A stretch of DNA of 64,000 bases. Origin: Paraburkholderia sediminicola (lineage in GTDB: Bacteria > Pseudomonadota > Gammaproteobacteria > Burkholderiales > Burkholderiaceae). This document shows, one piece after another, positions 52,814 through 62,205 of the stretch. The DNA is taken from NCBI RefSeq assembly GCF_902859805.1, contig NZ_CADIKC010000002.1, positions 248,001 through 312,000 on the forward strand. Direction: 5' to 3'. The stretch's first letter is position 1, and every line of letters starts with the position of its first letter. The translations under genes and the position numbers were made by a program. The notes beneath the pieces were generated by a model. It was not told the origin of the DNA. It saw only the letters and a list, made by a program, of their open reading frames with translations, and did no database searches.

Positions 52814-54019
52814 CTACGCCGCTGTTTCGAAGAGTGCCGCGGCGCCCATTCCGCCGCCGACGCACATCGTCACGACGACATAGCGCACACCGCGCCGCCT
52901 CGCTTCGAGCAATCCGTGCATCGTCATGCGGGTACCGGACATGCCGAACGGATGGCCGACCGAGATCGCGCCGCCGTTTACATTCAGACGATCGGCCGGA
53001 ATATGCAGCTGATCGCGGCAGTAAATGACCTGGCACGCGAACGCCTCGTTCATCTCCCACAGGCCGATGTCGCCCACCGTCAGCCGATGACGCGCCAGCA
53101 GTTTCGGCACCGCGAGCGCCGGACCTATGCCCATTTCGTCGGCGTCACAACCGGCTACGGCCATGCCGCGATAGATACCGAGCGGCTTCAAATCGCGCTG
53201 CTTCGCCTCGGCAGCGCTCATCACGACGACCGCCGCTGCACCGTCAGACAGTTGCGACGCATTGCCGGCAGTAATGAACTCGCCCTGTGCGACCGCCTCA
53301 CCGCCGCTCCAGACTGGCTTCAGCGCAGCCAGACTGACCGCGCTGGTATCCGCGCGATTGCATTCGTCGCGCGTGGCCCGCACGCTTTCTTGGCCGACCA
53401 GCTTGCCCTCCTTGTCGAACAGCGCGCGTTGCGCATCGAACGGCACGATCTCTTCGTCGAAGCGCCCCGCCTCCTGCGCCTCGGCCGTGCGTTGCTGGCT
53501 CGTCAGTGCGTATTCGTCCTGCGCCGCACGCGAGATTCCGTAACGGCGCGAGACGATTTCCGCCGTTTCGATCATCGCCATGTAGGCAGCCGGCTGATGT
53601 GCGAGCACGGCGTCCGAGCGCGTGCGATACGCATTCTTGTGCTTGTTCTGCGTGAGCGTGATCGACTCGACGCCGCCCGCCACCACGATCCGCGCGTCGC
53701 CGCACAGAATGTTCTGCGCGGCCGTCGCGATCGTCATCAGGCCCGACGAGCACATCCGGTCCATCGCCATGCCCGGCACCGAAGCAGGCAAGCCCGCCGC
53801 AGCCGCCGAGAGCCGGCCGATGTTGTAGCCCTGGGTACCTTGCTGCGCAGCGCAGCCCATCAGCACGTCGTCGATATCGGTGGGATCGAGTTGTGCGCGC
53901 TCGACTGCAGCCCGCACCACGTGGCCGCCGAGTGCGGGCGCGTCGGTGTCGTTGAACACGCCGCGATACGCTTTGCCGATCGGTGTGCGTGCAACCGAGA
54001 CGATGACCGCTTCGTTCAT
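52814..54019 (-). CDS. Thiolase (acetyl-CoA acyltransferase), FadA6-like
   Basis: 401 residues with all thiolase landmarks: nucleophile in [11 protein letters not shown] (Cys ~90), EMNEAFA (~345), the His motif [11 protein letters not shown] and the second Cys in MCVGGGMG near the C-terminus. It cleaves a beta-ketoacyl-CoA. In steroid degraders FadA6 performs the last thiolytic step of ring C/D (HIP) breakdown. The neighbours (MaoC, IpdF-like SDR, steroid-type ACADs) agree with that role; a general beta-oxidation thiolase is the alternative. Confidence 0.9.
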   Translation of the reverse strand: MNEAVIVSVARTPIGKAYRGVFNDTDAPALGGHVVRAAVERAQLDPTDIDDVLMGCAAQQGTQGYNIGRLSAAAAGLPASVPGMAMDRMCSSGLMTIATAAQNILCGDARIVVAGGVESITLTQNKHKNAYRTRSDAVLAHQPAAYMAMIETAEIVSRRYGISRAAQDEYALTSQQRTAEAQEAGRFDEEIVPFDAQRALFDKEGKLVGQESVRATRDECNRADTSAVSLAALKPVWSGGEAVAQGEFITAGNASQLSDGAAAVVVMSAAEAKQRDLKPLGIYRGMAVAGCDADEMGIGPALAVPKLLARHRLTVGDIGLWEMNEAFACQVIYCRDQLHIPADRLNVNGGAISVGHPFGMSGTRMTMHGLLEARRRGVRYVVVTMCVGGGMGAAALFETAA

Positions 54020-54069
54020 GAACTATTCCTCTACGGGTTCTACAGGTTTCTTCGGGCTTCTTCGGGTTG

Positions 54070-54576
54070 CTACAGGTAATAGCGGCTGATGGTGTCGGCC
54101 ACACAACCGGGTTTGGTCTCGCCTTCGATTTCCACGGTCACCCGAATCCACGCTTGCACGCCGCCCTCGATCGCTTCAGCGCGCAGCAACTGACCGACGC
54201 CTCGAATGCGTGCACCGGCTCGCACCGGTGCGGGGAAGCGGATCTTGTCGCAACCGTAATTGACGCCGAGCCGCGCGCCGTCGATCCGTACGATCTGCGG
54301 CAGAAAGAAATTGACGAGCGAGAGGGTCAGGAAGCCGTGAGCGATGCAACCGCCGAACGGACCTTGTTGCGCGCGTTCGGCGTCGACGTGGACCCATTGA
54401 TGATCGAGCGTGGCGTCCGCGAACAGCGCGATGCGCGCCTGCTCGATCTGCATCCACGCGCTTTCGCCGAGCCGCTCGCCGACCGCCGCGACCAGTTCGT
54501 CCGGATGGGCAAACACGCGAACCGGCTGCGGGTTGCTACACACTTCAGCCCGCATTTCAGCCATAACGCCGTCCAT
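54070..54576 (-). CDS. MaoC-like enoyl-CoA hydratase
   Basis: 168 residues, single hot-dog fold. The hydratase 2 motif is in LDHQWVHVDAERAQQGPFGGCIAHGFLTLSL (catalytic Asp/His, residues ~56-61, then G-x-x-A-H-G-F-L). It hydrates an enoyl-CoA to the (R)-3-hydroxyacyl-CoA. ATG 54576 overlaps the stop of the SDR gene by one base (TGATG), so it is translationally coupled; the longer frame to 54669 is inside that SDR and rejected. Confidence 0.88.
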   Translation of the reverse strand: MDGVMAEMRAEVCSNPQPVRVFAHPDELVAAVGERLGESAWMQIEQARIALFADATLDHQWVHVDAERAQQGPFGGCIAHGFLTLSLVNFFLPQIVRIDGARLGVNYGCDKIRFPAPVRAGARIRGVGQLLRAEAIEGGVQAWIRVTVEIEGETKPGCVADTISRYYL

Positions 54577-55379
54577 CACGCGTGCTGACTGCTGACCGAC
54601 AGCACTTCGCCGGTCATATATGACGCGTAATCGCTTCCCAGAAACACCATCACGTTCGCCACCTCCCACACTTCGGCCGCGCGTCCGAATGCTTCACGCG
54701 ACGCCAGTTGATCGAGCAGATCGGCCGAGGCCGACTTCTTCAGAAAATCGTGCAGCGCAATACTCGGCGCCACCGCGTTGATGCGCACACCGTACGGCGC
54801 AGCTTCGAGCGCGGCGCAGCGTGTCAGCGCCATTACACCGGCCTTCGCCGCCGCGTAATGCGCCTGTTCCGCCTGCGCCCGCCAGCCAAGCACCGACGCG
54901 TTATTCACGATCACGCCACGGCCACGCTGCTGCATATGCGGCAACATCGCCCGCGTCATGCGGAAGGTGCCGGTGAGGCTAATGTCGATCACGCGCGACC
55001 ATTCGGCATCGTCCATTTCGACGATGCGACGCGCGCCGCCAAGCCCGGCGTTGTTGATCAGCACGTCGACGCCTTGCATCTTCTCTTCGGCGTCCGCCAC
55101 CAATGCGCGGACATCCTCTTCCACCGAGACGTTGCACAGGCGCCCGTAAATCTTTTGCAAGCCCGTTTCCGCACGCAATGTTTCGACTGCTTGCGCGAGG
55201 CGCCGCTCGTGGATGTCGGAGATGAAGAGCGCGCGGCAGCCTTCTTCCGCGCAGCGTTTGGCGGCGGCAAAGCCGATGCCTACACCGGCGGCCGCCGTAA
55301 TCAGCACAGATTTGCCGGCCAGCAGTTGATGGCCCGGTACGTAGGCAGGCGCGGTCCGCACCGTTTGAGACTCGTTCAT
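54576..55379 (-). CDS. ipdF: SDR dehydrogenase, IpdF-like
   Basis: 267 residues. After a ~20-residue lead (APAYVPGHQLLAGKSVL), the cofactor loop reads TAAAGVGIGFA (T-A-A-A-G-x-G-I-G, not the usual TGxxxGIG). This variant and the preceding G-H-x-L-L-A-G-K are what I recall from IpdF (Rv3559c), which oxidises the hydroxyl of 5-hydroxy-HIP-CoA. Catalytic Ser/Tyr/Lys are in NNASVLG and HYAAAKAG. Overlaps its neighbours on both sides, at the centre of the HIP operon. Confidence 0.75.
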   Translation of the reverse strand: MNESQTVRTAPAYVPGHQLLAGKSVLITAAAGVGIGFAAAKRCAEEGCRALFISDIHERRLAQAVETLRAETGLQKIYGRLCNVSVEEDVRALVADAEEKMQGVDVLINNAGLGGARRIVEMDDAEWSRVIDISLTGTFRMTRAMLPHMQQRGRGVIVNNASVLGWRAQAEQAHYAAAKAGVMALTRCAALEAAPYGVRINAVAPSIALHDFLKKSASADLLDQLASREAFGRAAEVWEVANVMVFLGSDYASYMTGEVLSVSSQHA

Positions 55380-56572
55380 AGCGTTCCTCGGGGTTCTCTC
55401 GGCATGCCGAGCCCGCGCTCGGCCATGATGTTCAGTTGGATTTCGTTGGTGCCGGCGTAGATCGTATCGGCGCGCGAGAAGAGGAATACACCTTGCAGGC
55501 GGGTGCGTTTTGCGTCGGCGCTGTCGATCAGGTTCGCGTCGGGGCCAAGCACATCCATCGCCAGTTGGCCCAGCTCGCGATGCCAGTTCGACCAGTAGTA
55601 TTTGTAGATCAGCGCTTCACGGCTCAATGCGACGCCGCTTTCATCGGCATCGGCGCCGGCCAGCATGCGCAGCGCGTTGTAGCGCATCACGCGCAAACCG
55701 CTCCAGGCCCGCGCAATCCGTTGGCGAATCAGCGGATCATTGGCGACGCCCGCTTCACGCGCTGCGTCGACCACCCATTCGAGTTCGCGGATGAACTGCA
55801 TCTGCTGACCCAGCGTGGACATGCCGCGCTCGAAGCCGAGCAGCGTCATGGCAATGCGCCAGCCATCGCCGGGGGAGCCGACCAGATCTTCAGCAGCGGC
55901 GAGCGCGCCGTCGAAGAACACTTCGTTGAATTCAGCGCCGCCGTTCAATTGTTTGATCGGGCGAATCTCGATACCGGATTGATCGAGCGGCATCAACAGG
56001 AATGACAATCCGCGATTGCCGCGCGATTCCGGATCGGTACGCGCAATCACGAAGATCCAGTCAGAATCGTGTGCGAGCGAGGTCCAGACTTTCTGGCCAT
56101 GCACGCGCCAGTTGCCGTTTTCGTCGCGGATTGCGCGAGTACGGACGTTCGCGAGATCTGAACCTGCGCCCGGTTCCGAATACCCTTGGCACCAGAACTG
56201 CGTGCCGTTCAGGATGCCGGGCAGGAAGCGTTTGCGTTGGTCTTCGGTGCCGCATGCAATCAGTGTCGGTCCGAGCAGACCCTCACCGATATGACCCATG
56301 CGTCCCGGACCGCCGGCGCGAGCGTACTCTTCGTGGAAGATCACCTGGTCGGCGACGGACATTGCACGGCCGCCTTGTTCTTTCGGCCAGCCGAGACCCG
56401 TCCAGCCGCCGCTTGCCAGTTCGCGTTCCCATTTCTTGCGTAATGCCGGATAGGCCTCTTCGTCGCCGGGACCGCCGCGGTATTGCAGACAGTTGAATTC
56501 GCCGCTCAGATGTGTGCTCATCCAGTCGGCGACTTCTACGCGCAAGCGTTGTTGTTGCGTTTGGCTGTTCAT
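55376..56572 (-). CDS. Acyl-CoA dehydrogenase, steroid-type alpha subunit
   Basis: 398 residues, full ACAD fold. WCQGYSEPGAGSDLANVRTRA holds the flavin-contacting S-E-P-x-A-G-S-D, and the end reads DTIYAGTNEIQLNIMAERGLGMPR. The residue before GTNEIQ is Ala, where straight-chain ACADs have the catalytic Glu (YEGT). This substitution is common in alpha2beta2 steroid ACADs, whose base lies elsewhere. It is adjacent and coupled to a degenerate ACAD (56572-57831), the expected beta partner. Likely dehydrogenates a HIP-derived CoA thioester. Confidence 0.88.
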   Translation of the reverse strand: MNSQTQQQRLRVEVADWMSTHLSGEFNCLQYRGGPGDEEAYPALRKKWERELASGGWTGLGWPKEQGGRAMSVADQVIFHEEYARAGGPGRMGHIGEGLLGPTLIACGTEDQRKRFLPGILNGTQFWCQGYSEPGAGSDLANVRTRAIRDENGNWRVHGQKVWTSLAHDSDWIFVIARTDPESRGNRGLSFLLMPLDQSGIEIRPIKQLNGGAEFNEVFFDGALAAAEDLVGSPGDGWRIAMTLLGFERGMSTLGQQMQFIRELEWVVDAAREAGVANDPLIRQRIARAWSGLRVMRYNALRMLAGADADESGVALSREALIYKYYWSNWHRELGQLAMDVLGPDANLIDSADAKRTRLQGVFLFSRADTIYAGTNEIQLNIMAERGLGMPREPRGTL

Positions 56573-57831
56573 CAGAGAACTCCTGCGAGAACGGCTTGTG
56601 CGTGGTTGTCGGCATGTAGCGGCAGCACTGGCAGTGCTGCACCCGAAGTCTCGCTACGGTCAATCACCTGCTCCGCGATAAACCACAGCATCTGCGCGGT
56701 CGTGCCAAATAGCGCGCTGCACGCCTGTGCGCGTTTGAAATACAGTTGCGGGTCGTATTCCCACGTGAAACCGACGCCGCCGTGCAGTTGGATCGCTTCC
56801 TGAGCGCAAAAGCGAAAAGCGTCGTTGGCGGTGGCTTTTGCTGTGGCGATATCGGCTAGCACGTCCGGTGGTAACGAAGCGCCTGGCTGATTGCGCATTT
56901 GATTGCGCATCTGGTCCCACGCCTGCGCCGCGCCGAGCACAGCCGAGCGGGTCGCCTCGATCTCGACCATCATCTGCGCGCAACGGTGTTTGACTGCCTG
57001 AAACGATGCAATCGTGCGGCCGAATTGCACACGCTCCGCCGTATAGGCAAGCGTGAGATCGAGACATTGCTGCGCGCCGCCGAGCTGTTCCGCCGCCAGC
57101 GCCAATGCTGCAAACCATGCAGTGTCAGACAGCGCGCGTTGCGCCTCACGGCCACAAACCAGCAGCGCCTCGCGCGGCACGTCGACGGCATTCAGTTCGA
57201 CGCGTGCCAAGGGACGCGTCGCATCCAGCGTGACAAGTGGCGTGCGAGTGAGACCGGCAAGACCGGCAAGATCGGCGCAGTTCAATTCGAACAGCCCGAT
57301 GGATTGCGCTTCGTTCGCGATCAAGGCGGGCACCAGCAACAGATCGGCGCTCGCACCATCGACAACCTGCGCCAGCGTCCCCGACAGACGGTAGCCGTGA
57401 GCCGTCTCTTCCGCGCAAACCGAAACCGTACGCGCATCAAAACCAGCTTCAGCATGCAACGCCAGCGTCGCGCTCACCTCACCACTTGCGATCCGCGAAA
57501 GCCACGCACGCGTCGCCTCGGATTCACACTGCGCCAGCGCCGTCGCCGCGAGACACACCGTGCCGAAGTAGGGCACGCACGCAAGGCGCCGCCCCATCTC
57601 TTCCATCAGCAACACCAGCTCCATCGCGCCCAGCCCCGCACCGCCCGCCGCTTCCGGCACGGTCAGCGCACACCAGCCGAGCTCCCCTGCGAGCATGCGC
57701 CACAGTCCCTCATCGCGACCCGCGGTATGTTCAATCGCCTGCCGCACCGCCGCCGAGGCACTTCGCTCAGCCAGCACCTCGGCTGCCGAATCGCGAATCA
57801 TGGTTTGTTCTTCGGAAAGAGCGAGATTCAT
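56572..57831 (-). CDS. Acyl-CoA dehydrogenase-like, steroid-type beta subunit
   Basis: 419 residues. N-terminal ACAD helices (LSEEQTMIRDSAAEVLAER) and the C-terminal VQFGRTIASFQAVKHRCAQMMVEIEA are clear. The S-E-P-x-A-G-S-D flavin motif and the C-terminal GTxEIQ segment are missing, so it cannot form a full active site alone. This fits the non-catalytic or half-site subunit of an alpha2beta2 enzyme with its neighbour. A short tandem duplication gives MRNQMRNQ (~320). The stop and the next start share one base. Confidence 0.85.
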   Translation of the reverse strand: MNLALSEEQTMIRDSAAEVLAERSASAAVRQAIEHTAGRDEGLWRMLAGELGWCALTVPEAAGGAGLGAMELVLLMEEMGRRLACVPYFGTVCLAATALAQCESEATRAWLSRIASGEVSATLALHAEAGFDARTVSVCAEETAHGYRLSGTLAQVVDGASADLLLVPALIANEAQSIGLFELNCADLAGLAGLTRTPLVTLDATRPLARVELNAVDVPREALLVCGREAQRALSDTAWFAALALAAEQLGGAQQCLDLTLAYTAERVQFGRTIASFQAVKHRCAQMMVEIEATRSAVLGAAQAWDQMRNQMRNQPGASLPPDVLADIATAKATANDAFRFCAQEAIQLHGGVGFTWEYDPQLYFKRAQACSALFGTTAQMLWFIAEQVIDRSETSGAALPVLPLHADNHAQAVLAGVL

Positions 57832-57835
57832 CGCG

Positions 57836-58711
57836 TCAGCTTCCGTAGACTTGCTGCGCCGGCTCACGTTCTGCAACCAGCGCCGCGACCGCGCCACCCA
57901 GTGCCGTGACTTGCCAGCGTGCGCCGATGTCGATACGCGGCCCCGTGCGCCAGCCTTCGGCCACGGCGATCATGCCGCCGGCCGCTTCGAACACCTGCCC
58001 GGTCACGTCGCGCGATTCAGCACTGCCGAGCCAGACGACCAGCGGCGCGACGTTCGCCGGATCGAAGTAATCGAAGCCATTGGCAGGCTTTTTCATCATC
58101 TCGGCAAATACGCCTTCGGTCATCGACGTGCGCGCCGCCGGCGCCAGCGCGTTCACCCGTACGCCGTAGCGCTGCAACTCCGCGGCCTGCATCAGCGTCA
58201 AAGCCGCGATGGCCGCCTTGGCCGCGCCATAGTTCGCCTGCCCGATCGAGCCTTGCAAACCCGCTCCCGAACTCGTATTGACGATGCGCGCGTCCACCTC
58301 ACGCCCCGCCTTCGACGCATCTCGCCACTCCTTTGCCAACAGCTGCGAAAGGCAGAAATGCCCACGCAGATGCACCCGCATCACGTCGTCCCAATCGGCT
58401 TCGGTCATGCTGGTGAACATCCGGTCGCGGCAGATGCCCGCGTTGTTCACCAATACATGAATCTCGCCGAAGGCTTCGTGCGTGGCATCGATGATGCGTT
58501 GCGCCGTGTCGATGCGCGTAATGTCGTCGGCATTGGCCAATGCCCGGCCGCCGGTACGCGCAATCTCGTCGCACACGGCTTGCGCGGCTTCCTGGCGAAT
58601 ATCGTTGACCACCACCGCCGCACCTTCGGCGGCAAACGCCAGCGCATATTCACGGCCTAACCCTCCACCCGCGCCGGTGATGATCACGGTGCGTTCGTTG
58701 CAGATTCCCAT
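57836..58711 (-). CDS. SDR dehydrogenase of the 17-beta-HSD4/MFE-2 type
   Basis: 291 residues. VIITGAGGGLGREYALAFAAEGAAVVVNDI is the pattern of the dehydrogenase domain of multifunctional enzyme 2. NNAGICRDRMFTSMTEADWDDVM and catalytic S-x10-Y-x3-K in SSGAGLQGSIGQANYGAAKA (Tyr ~165) follow. It oxidises (R)- or (S)-3-hydroxyacyl-CoA of bulky substrates. Actinobacterial steroid clusters have similar SDRs beside echA20 (Rv3548c/Rv3549c). The 4-bp gap to the next ACAD gene implies co-translation. Confidence 0.85.
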   Translation of the reverse strand: MGICNERTVIITGAGGGLGREYALAFAAEGAAVVVNDIRQEAAQAVCDEIARTGGRALANADDITRIDTAQRIIDATHEAFGEIHVLVNNAGICRDRMFTSMTEADWDDVMRVHLRGHFCLSQLLAKEWRDASKAGREVDARIVNTSSGAGLQGSIGQANYGAAKAAIAALTLMQAAELQRYGVRVNALAPAARTSMTEGVFAEMMKKPANGFDYFDPANVAPLVVWLGSAESRDVTGQVFEAAGGMIAVAEGWRTGPRIDIGARWQVTALGGAVAALVAEREPAQQVYGS

Positions 58712-58738
58712 GTTTGATCCTCGTAGACAGTGATGCAC

Positions 58739-59890
58739 TTACAGACGCTCGATGATCGTGACGTTGGCGAGACCACCGCCCTCGCACATCGTTTGCAAAC
58801 CGTAGCGGCCTTGCGTGCGTTCGAGTTCGTGCAGCAGGCTCGTCATCAGCCGCGCGCCGGTTGCGCCGAGCGGATGACCGAGCGCGATCGCGCCGCCGTT
58901 CGGATTAGTCTTCTCGTGCGGATAGCGCGTTTCAGCGAGCCACGCCAGCGCCACCGAGGCAAACGCTTCGTTCAGCTCCACCACGTCGATGTCGTCCAGC
59001 GTGAGGCCGGCCTTCTTCAACGCGTGACGTGTCGCAGGAATCGGCGCAGTGAGCATCCACAGCGGATCGTCGCCGAGCACGCTCAAGTGATGAATACGGG
59101 CGCGCGGCTTGAGGCCGTAACGCTTGAGGGCATCCTCGGAGACGATCAGCAGCGCCGCTGCCGCATCGCAGGTCTGGCTCGAGACGGCGGCCGTCAACGC
59201 GCCGCCGGGCATCAACGGTTCGAGCGAAGCCATCTTCGCGAGCGTGGTGTCCTTGCGCGGTGTCTCGTCATGGACAACGCCGGCAAACGGCACGATTTCG
59301 CGCGAAAAGTACCCGCCTTCGATTGCCGCCAACGCGCGACGGTGACTCTCGAGCGCGTACTGCTCCATCGCTTCGCGCGACAGGTTCCAGTGATCCGCGA
59401 TCCGCTGCGCCGCATGGAACTGCGAGACCGGCGCATCGCCGAAACGCGCACGCCAGCCGATGCTGCCCGAGAACGGATCGGTGAACCCGAGCGGCTCAGC
59501 TGCGGTCATCGCGGACGAAATCGGAATCTGCGTCATGGTCTGCACGCCGCCCGCAACCACCACATCCTGCGTGCCGCTCATCACGGCTTGCGCAGCAAAA
59601 TGCACGGCCTGTTGCGACGAACCGCATTGCCGGTCCACCGTCACGCCTGGCACCGTCAGCGGCAAGCCCGCGGCGAGCCAGCAGGTGCGTGCGATATTGC
59701 CCGCCAGCGGACCGATCGTATCGACGCAGCCGAACACTACGTCGTCGTATTCATCAGCGGGAATGCCGTTGCGGCCAACCAGTTCCTTCAGTACGAAGCC
59801 GCCAAGATCCGCGGCGTGCACCTGCGCGAGTCCGCCTTTGCGGCGGCCGGTCGGCGTGCGCAACGCGTCGACGATATAAGCCTGTTTCAT
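58739..59890 (-). CDS. Thiolase (acetyl-CoA acetyltransferase family), second copy
   Basis: 383 residues with VDRQCGSSQQAVHFA (nucleophile Cys ~89), ELNEAFASVALAWL, GHPLGATGARL and the second Cys in TMCEGGGLANV. Together with the thiolase at 52814 it gives the operon two thiolytic steps, as expected if both a side chain or ring C fragment and the final HIP intermediate are cleaved. The ATG overlaps the stop of the ACAD gene by 4 bases. A longer frame to 60487 is a shadow of that ACAD. Confidence 0.9.
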   Translation of the reverse strand: MKQAYIVDALRTPTGRRKGGLAQVHAADLGGFVLKELVGRNGIPADEYDDVVFGCVDTIGPLAGNIARTCWLAAGLPLTVPGVTVDRQCGSSQQAVHFAAQAVMSGTQDVVVAGGVQTMTQIPISSAMTAAEPLGFTDPFSGSIGWRARFGDAPVSQFHAAQRIADHWNLSREAMEQYALESHRRALAAIEGGYFSREIVPFAGVVHDETPRKDTTLAKMASLEPLMPGGALTAAVSSQTCDAAAALLIVSEDALKRYGLKPRARIHHLSVLGDDPLWMLTAPIPATRHALKKAGLTLDDIDVVELNEAFASVALAWLAETRYPHEKTNPNGGAIALGHPLGATGARLMTSLLHELERTQGRYGLQTMCEGGGLANVTIIERL

Positions 59891-60951
59891 TGCGATTCCA
59901 GTTCGAAAGTACGGGCCGGTCCGATCGGAGCACATGACTCGATCAGCGCATCCGCCACGCGGGCCTTGTGAAACGTTATGTCGCCCCAACTGCCCGAAAG
60001 CGCCCAGATGCGTTTCATGAAGATCTGCAAGTCGAGCTCCCACGTGTAGCCGATCGCGCCGTGCACCTGCATCGCGTGGCGCGCGGCGAGCTGCGCCGCA
60101 GCGGTGGCGGCGAGCTTCGCGTGTGAGACGTACAGCGCCCGGTTCGGGTCGTTGTCCGCGATCGCGCAGGCGGCCCGATACACCACGGGCCGCGCGAACT
60201 CGTAGCGGATCGCGACATCGGCGAGCAGATGCTTGAGCGCCTGATACGAGCCGATCGGTTTGCCGAACTGCTTGCGCTGCGCGCTGTAGTCGATTGCGAC
60301 ATCGAGCACGCGCTGCGTGAGACCGAGCAACTGCGCGGCGACCGCAAACGCGCCTTGATCGAGCGCGCGCGCGAGCAACGGCTGCGCCTCGGCGGCCGTT
60401 GCTACCCGTGTGCTCGCGCTGGCCCGCCAGTCGAGTTCGAATAAGCGACGTGACGGATCGACACTCTCCACCCCGTTTAACCGGCAAGCGTCGGGCGTGA
60501 GCCAGTGCAATTCACCATCCCGCTCACATAACAAAACCTTCGCGACGTGCGCATCGCTGACATACGGATTCACCGGATGCGCAATCGCCACACGCGCCGC
60601 ACCCGCCGCGATATCGCGCAACAATGCGTCGCGTTGCGCACTGGTCGGCAAACCTTCCAGCATGCCGACGGCCACGAGTGCCGTATCGAGCAACGGCTCG
60701 GGTCCCGCGAAGTAGCCATAGGTCTGCGCGAGCAGCGCCCACTCCACTTCACCGAGCCCCATCCCGTCATGACGTTCCGGCACCGACACGGCTGTCAGCC
60801 CTTGCGAGGCGAACATGTCCCACATGCGTTCCGAGCGGCCCGTGGGCGTGCTCCACAACTCGCGGATCAGCTCCGGCGTCATCTCCGTCATCAGAAAGCG
60901 CTTGACGCTGCTCGCCAACGCTTCCTGATCTTCGTTGAATACGAAATCCAT
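59887..60951 (-). CDS. Acyl-CoA dehydrogenase-like, steroid-type beta subunit (second pair)
   Basis: 354 residues, shorter than a normal ACAD (~380). RKQFGKPIGSYQALKHLLADV and HAMQVHGAIGYTWELDLQIFMKR are typical C-terminal ACAD helices. As with 56572-57831, the S-E-P-x-A-G-S-D flavin loop and the C-terminal GTxEIQ segment are missing (the end is SGSWGDITFHKARV). It therefore looks like the partner of the complete ACAD encoded upstream (61024-62205). Confidence 0.85.
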   Translation of the reverse strand: MDFVFNEDQEALASSVKRFLMTEMTPELIRELWSTPTGRSERMWDMFASQGLTAVSVPERHDGMGLGEVEWALLAQTYGYFAGPEPLLDTALVAVGMLEGLPTSAQRDALLRDIAAGAARVAIAHPVNPYVSDAHVAKVLLCERDGELHWLTPDACRLNGVESVDPSRRLFELDWRASASTRVATAAEAQPLLARALDQGAFAVAAQLLGLTQRVLDVAIDYSAQRKQFGKPIGSYQALKHLLADVAIRYEFARPVVYRAACAIADNDPNRALYVSHAKLAATAAAQLAARHAMQVHGAIGYTWELDLQIFMKRIWALSGSWGDITFHKARVADALIESCAPIGPARTFELESQ

Positions 60952-61023
60952 AGTTCCTCGCTCAATCCTTTAAGCGTCTGTATGCGAGCTGCAGCGGGTT
61001 GCATACCGCCCGCAGCACCGGCA

Positions 61024-62205
61024 TCACGAGCGCGGCATGCCTAGCATCCGTTCCGCGACGATGTTGCGCTGGATCTCGTTGGTGCCCGCATAGATCGGCC
61101 CGGCCTGCGCGAACAGAAAACCGTCGAGCCAGGCGCCGAGCGCCGCGTGTTGCTCCTGCGTTTGCGGCACAACCTCCGCGTGCGCGCCGAGAATGTCGAG
61201 CGCTGTCTGGTGCATACGCAGATCGAGTTCGGACCAGAACACCTTGTTCGTGCTCGACTCCGCACCGATATGACCGCCCTTCTGCAAACGGCTCGCGGTT
61301 GCGTAGGTGGAAAGCGCGTAAGCCTGCGCATCCATCCACGCGCTGATCACCCGATCGCGCAAGGTCGGATCGCGGTCGGCTTGCGTGCGATGGGCCAGAT
61401 AGAGCGCGCGCAGTGCTTCGGCGGTGCGTTGAAAGCGTGCCGGCGAGCGCAGCATCAGGCCGCGTTCGAATCCTGCCGTTGCCATGGCGACCTGCCAGCC
61501 CATGCCTTCGCCGGCGAGACGGTTTTCGACCGGCACCCGCACGTCGTCAAAGAAAATTTCGGCGAAACCGGTGTGGCCGTTCAATTGGCGAATCGGCCGC
61601 ACCGTAACGCCAGGCGTCGAGAGCGGCACCATCAGAAATGTCAGACCGTGGTGACGCGTAGATTGCGGGTCGCTGCGAAACAGGCCGAACAGCCAGTCGG
61701 CCCACACCGCACGAGTCGACCAGATCTTCTGCCCGTTCAGGATGTATTCGCCGCCCCTGCCTTCGTCCGTGCGAATAGCGCTCGCGCGGATCGCTGCCAT
61801 GTCGGAACCCGCGTTAGGCTCCGACCACCCCTGCGCCCAGACGTGTTCGCCGGCTGCCATAGCCGGCAGAAAGCGGGCCTTTTGCTCTTCCGTGCCGAAG
61901 TCCATCAAGGTCGGGCCGAGCAGGAAGATGCCGTTCTGATTCACGCGCATCGGTGCATCCGCGCGCCAGTATTCTTCTTCGAAGATCAGCCACTCGATCA
62001 GATCGCAACCGCGTCCGCCCAATTCGCGCGGCCACGTCACCATGCTCCAGCGGCCCGAATGCAGCGTGCGCTCCCATTCCCGATGCGCGGCAAAACCCGC
62101 TTCGGTGTCGAAGCTCGGCAGCGGCTCGCGCGGCACGTGGACCGCGAGCCAGCTGCGAATCTCGGCGCGAAACGCGCGTTGTGCCGGCGTGTAATCGAGC
62201 TTCAT
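61024..62205 (-). CDS. Acyl-CoA dehydrogenase, steroid-type alpha subunit (second pair)
   Basis: 393 residues with WAQGWSEPNAGSDMAAIRASA (flavin loop) and PIYAGTNEIQRNIVAERMLGMPRS at the end. Like the other alpha subunit it has Ala in place of the canonical catalytic Glu before GTNEIQ. It follows the enoyl-CoA hydratase gene with a 4-base overlap. Likely FadE30-33 group function (HIP-CoA or a later ring-opened CoA ester); which one cannot be decided by eye. Confidence 0.88.
   Translation of the reverse strand: MKLDYTPAQRAFRAEIRSWLAVHVPREPLPSFDTEAGFAAHREWERTLHSGRWSMVTWPRELGGRGCDLIEWLIFEEEYWRADAPMRVNQNGIFLLGPTLMDFGTEEQKARFLPAMAAGEHVWAQGWSEPNAGSDMAAIRASAIRTDEGRGGEYILNGQKIWSTRAVWADWLFGLFRSDPQSTRHHGLTFLMVPLSTPGVTVRPIRQLNGHTGFAEIFFDDVRVPVENRLAGEGMGWQVAMATAGFERGLMLRSPARFQRTAEALRALYLAHRTQADRDPTLRDRVISAWMDAQAYALSTYATASRLQKGGHIGAESSTNKVFWSELDLRMHQTALDILGAHAEVVPQTQEQHAALGAWLDGFLFAQAGPIYAGTNEIQRNIVAERMLGMPRS

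Noticed and set aside
58739..60487. 582-codon version of the second thiolase
   Set aside because: The first ~200 codons are an alternate frame of the ACAD gene; ATG 59890 overlaps the ACAD stop as in the rest of the operon.
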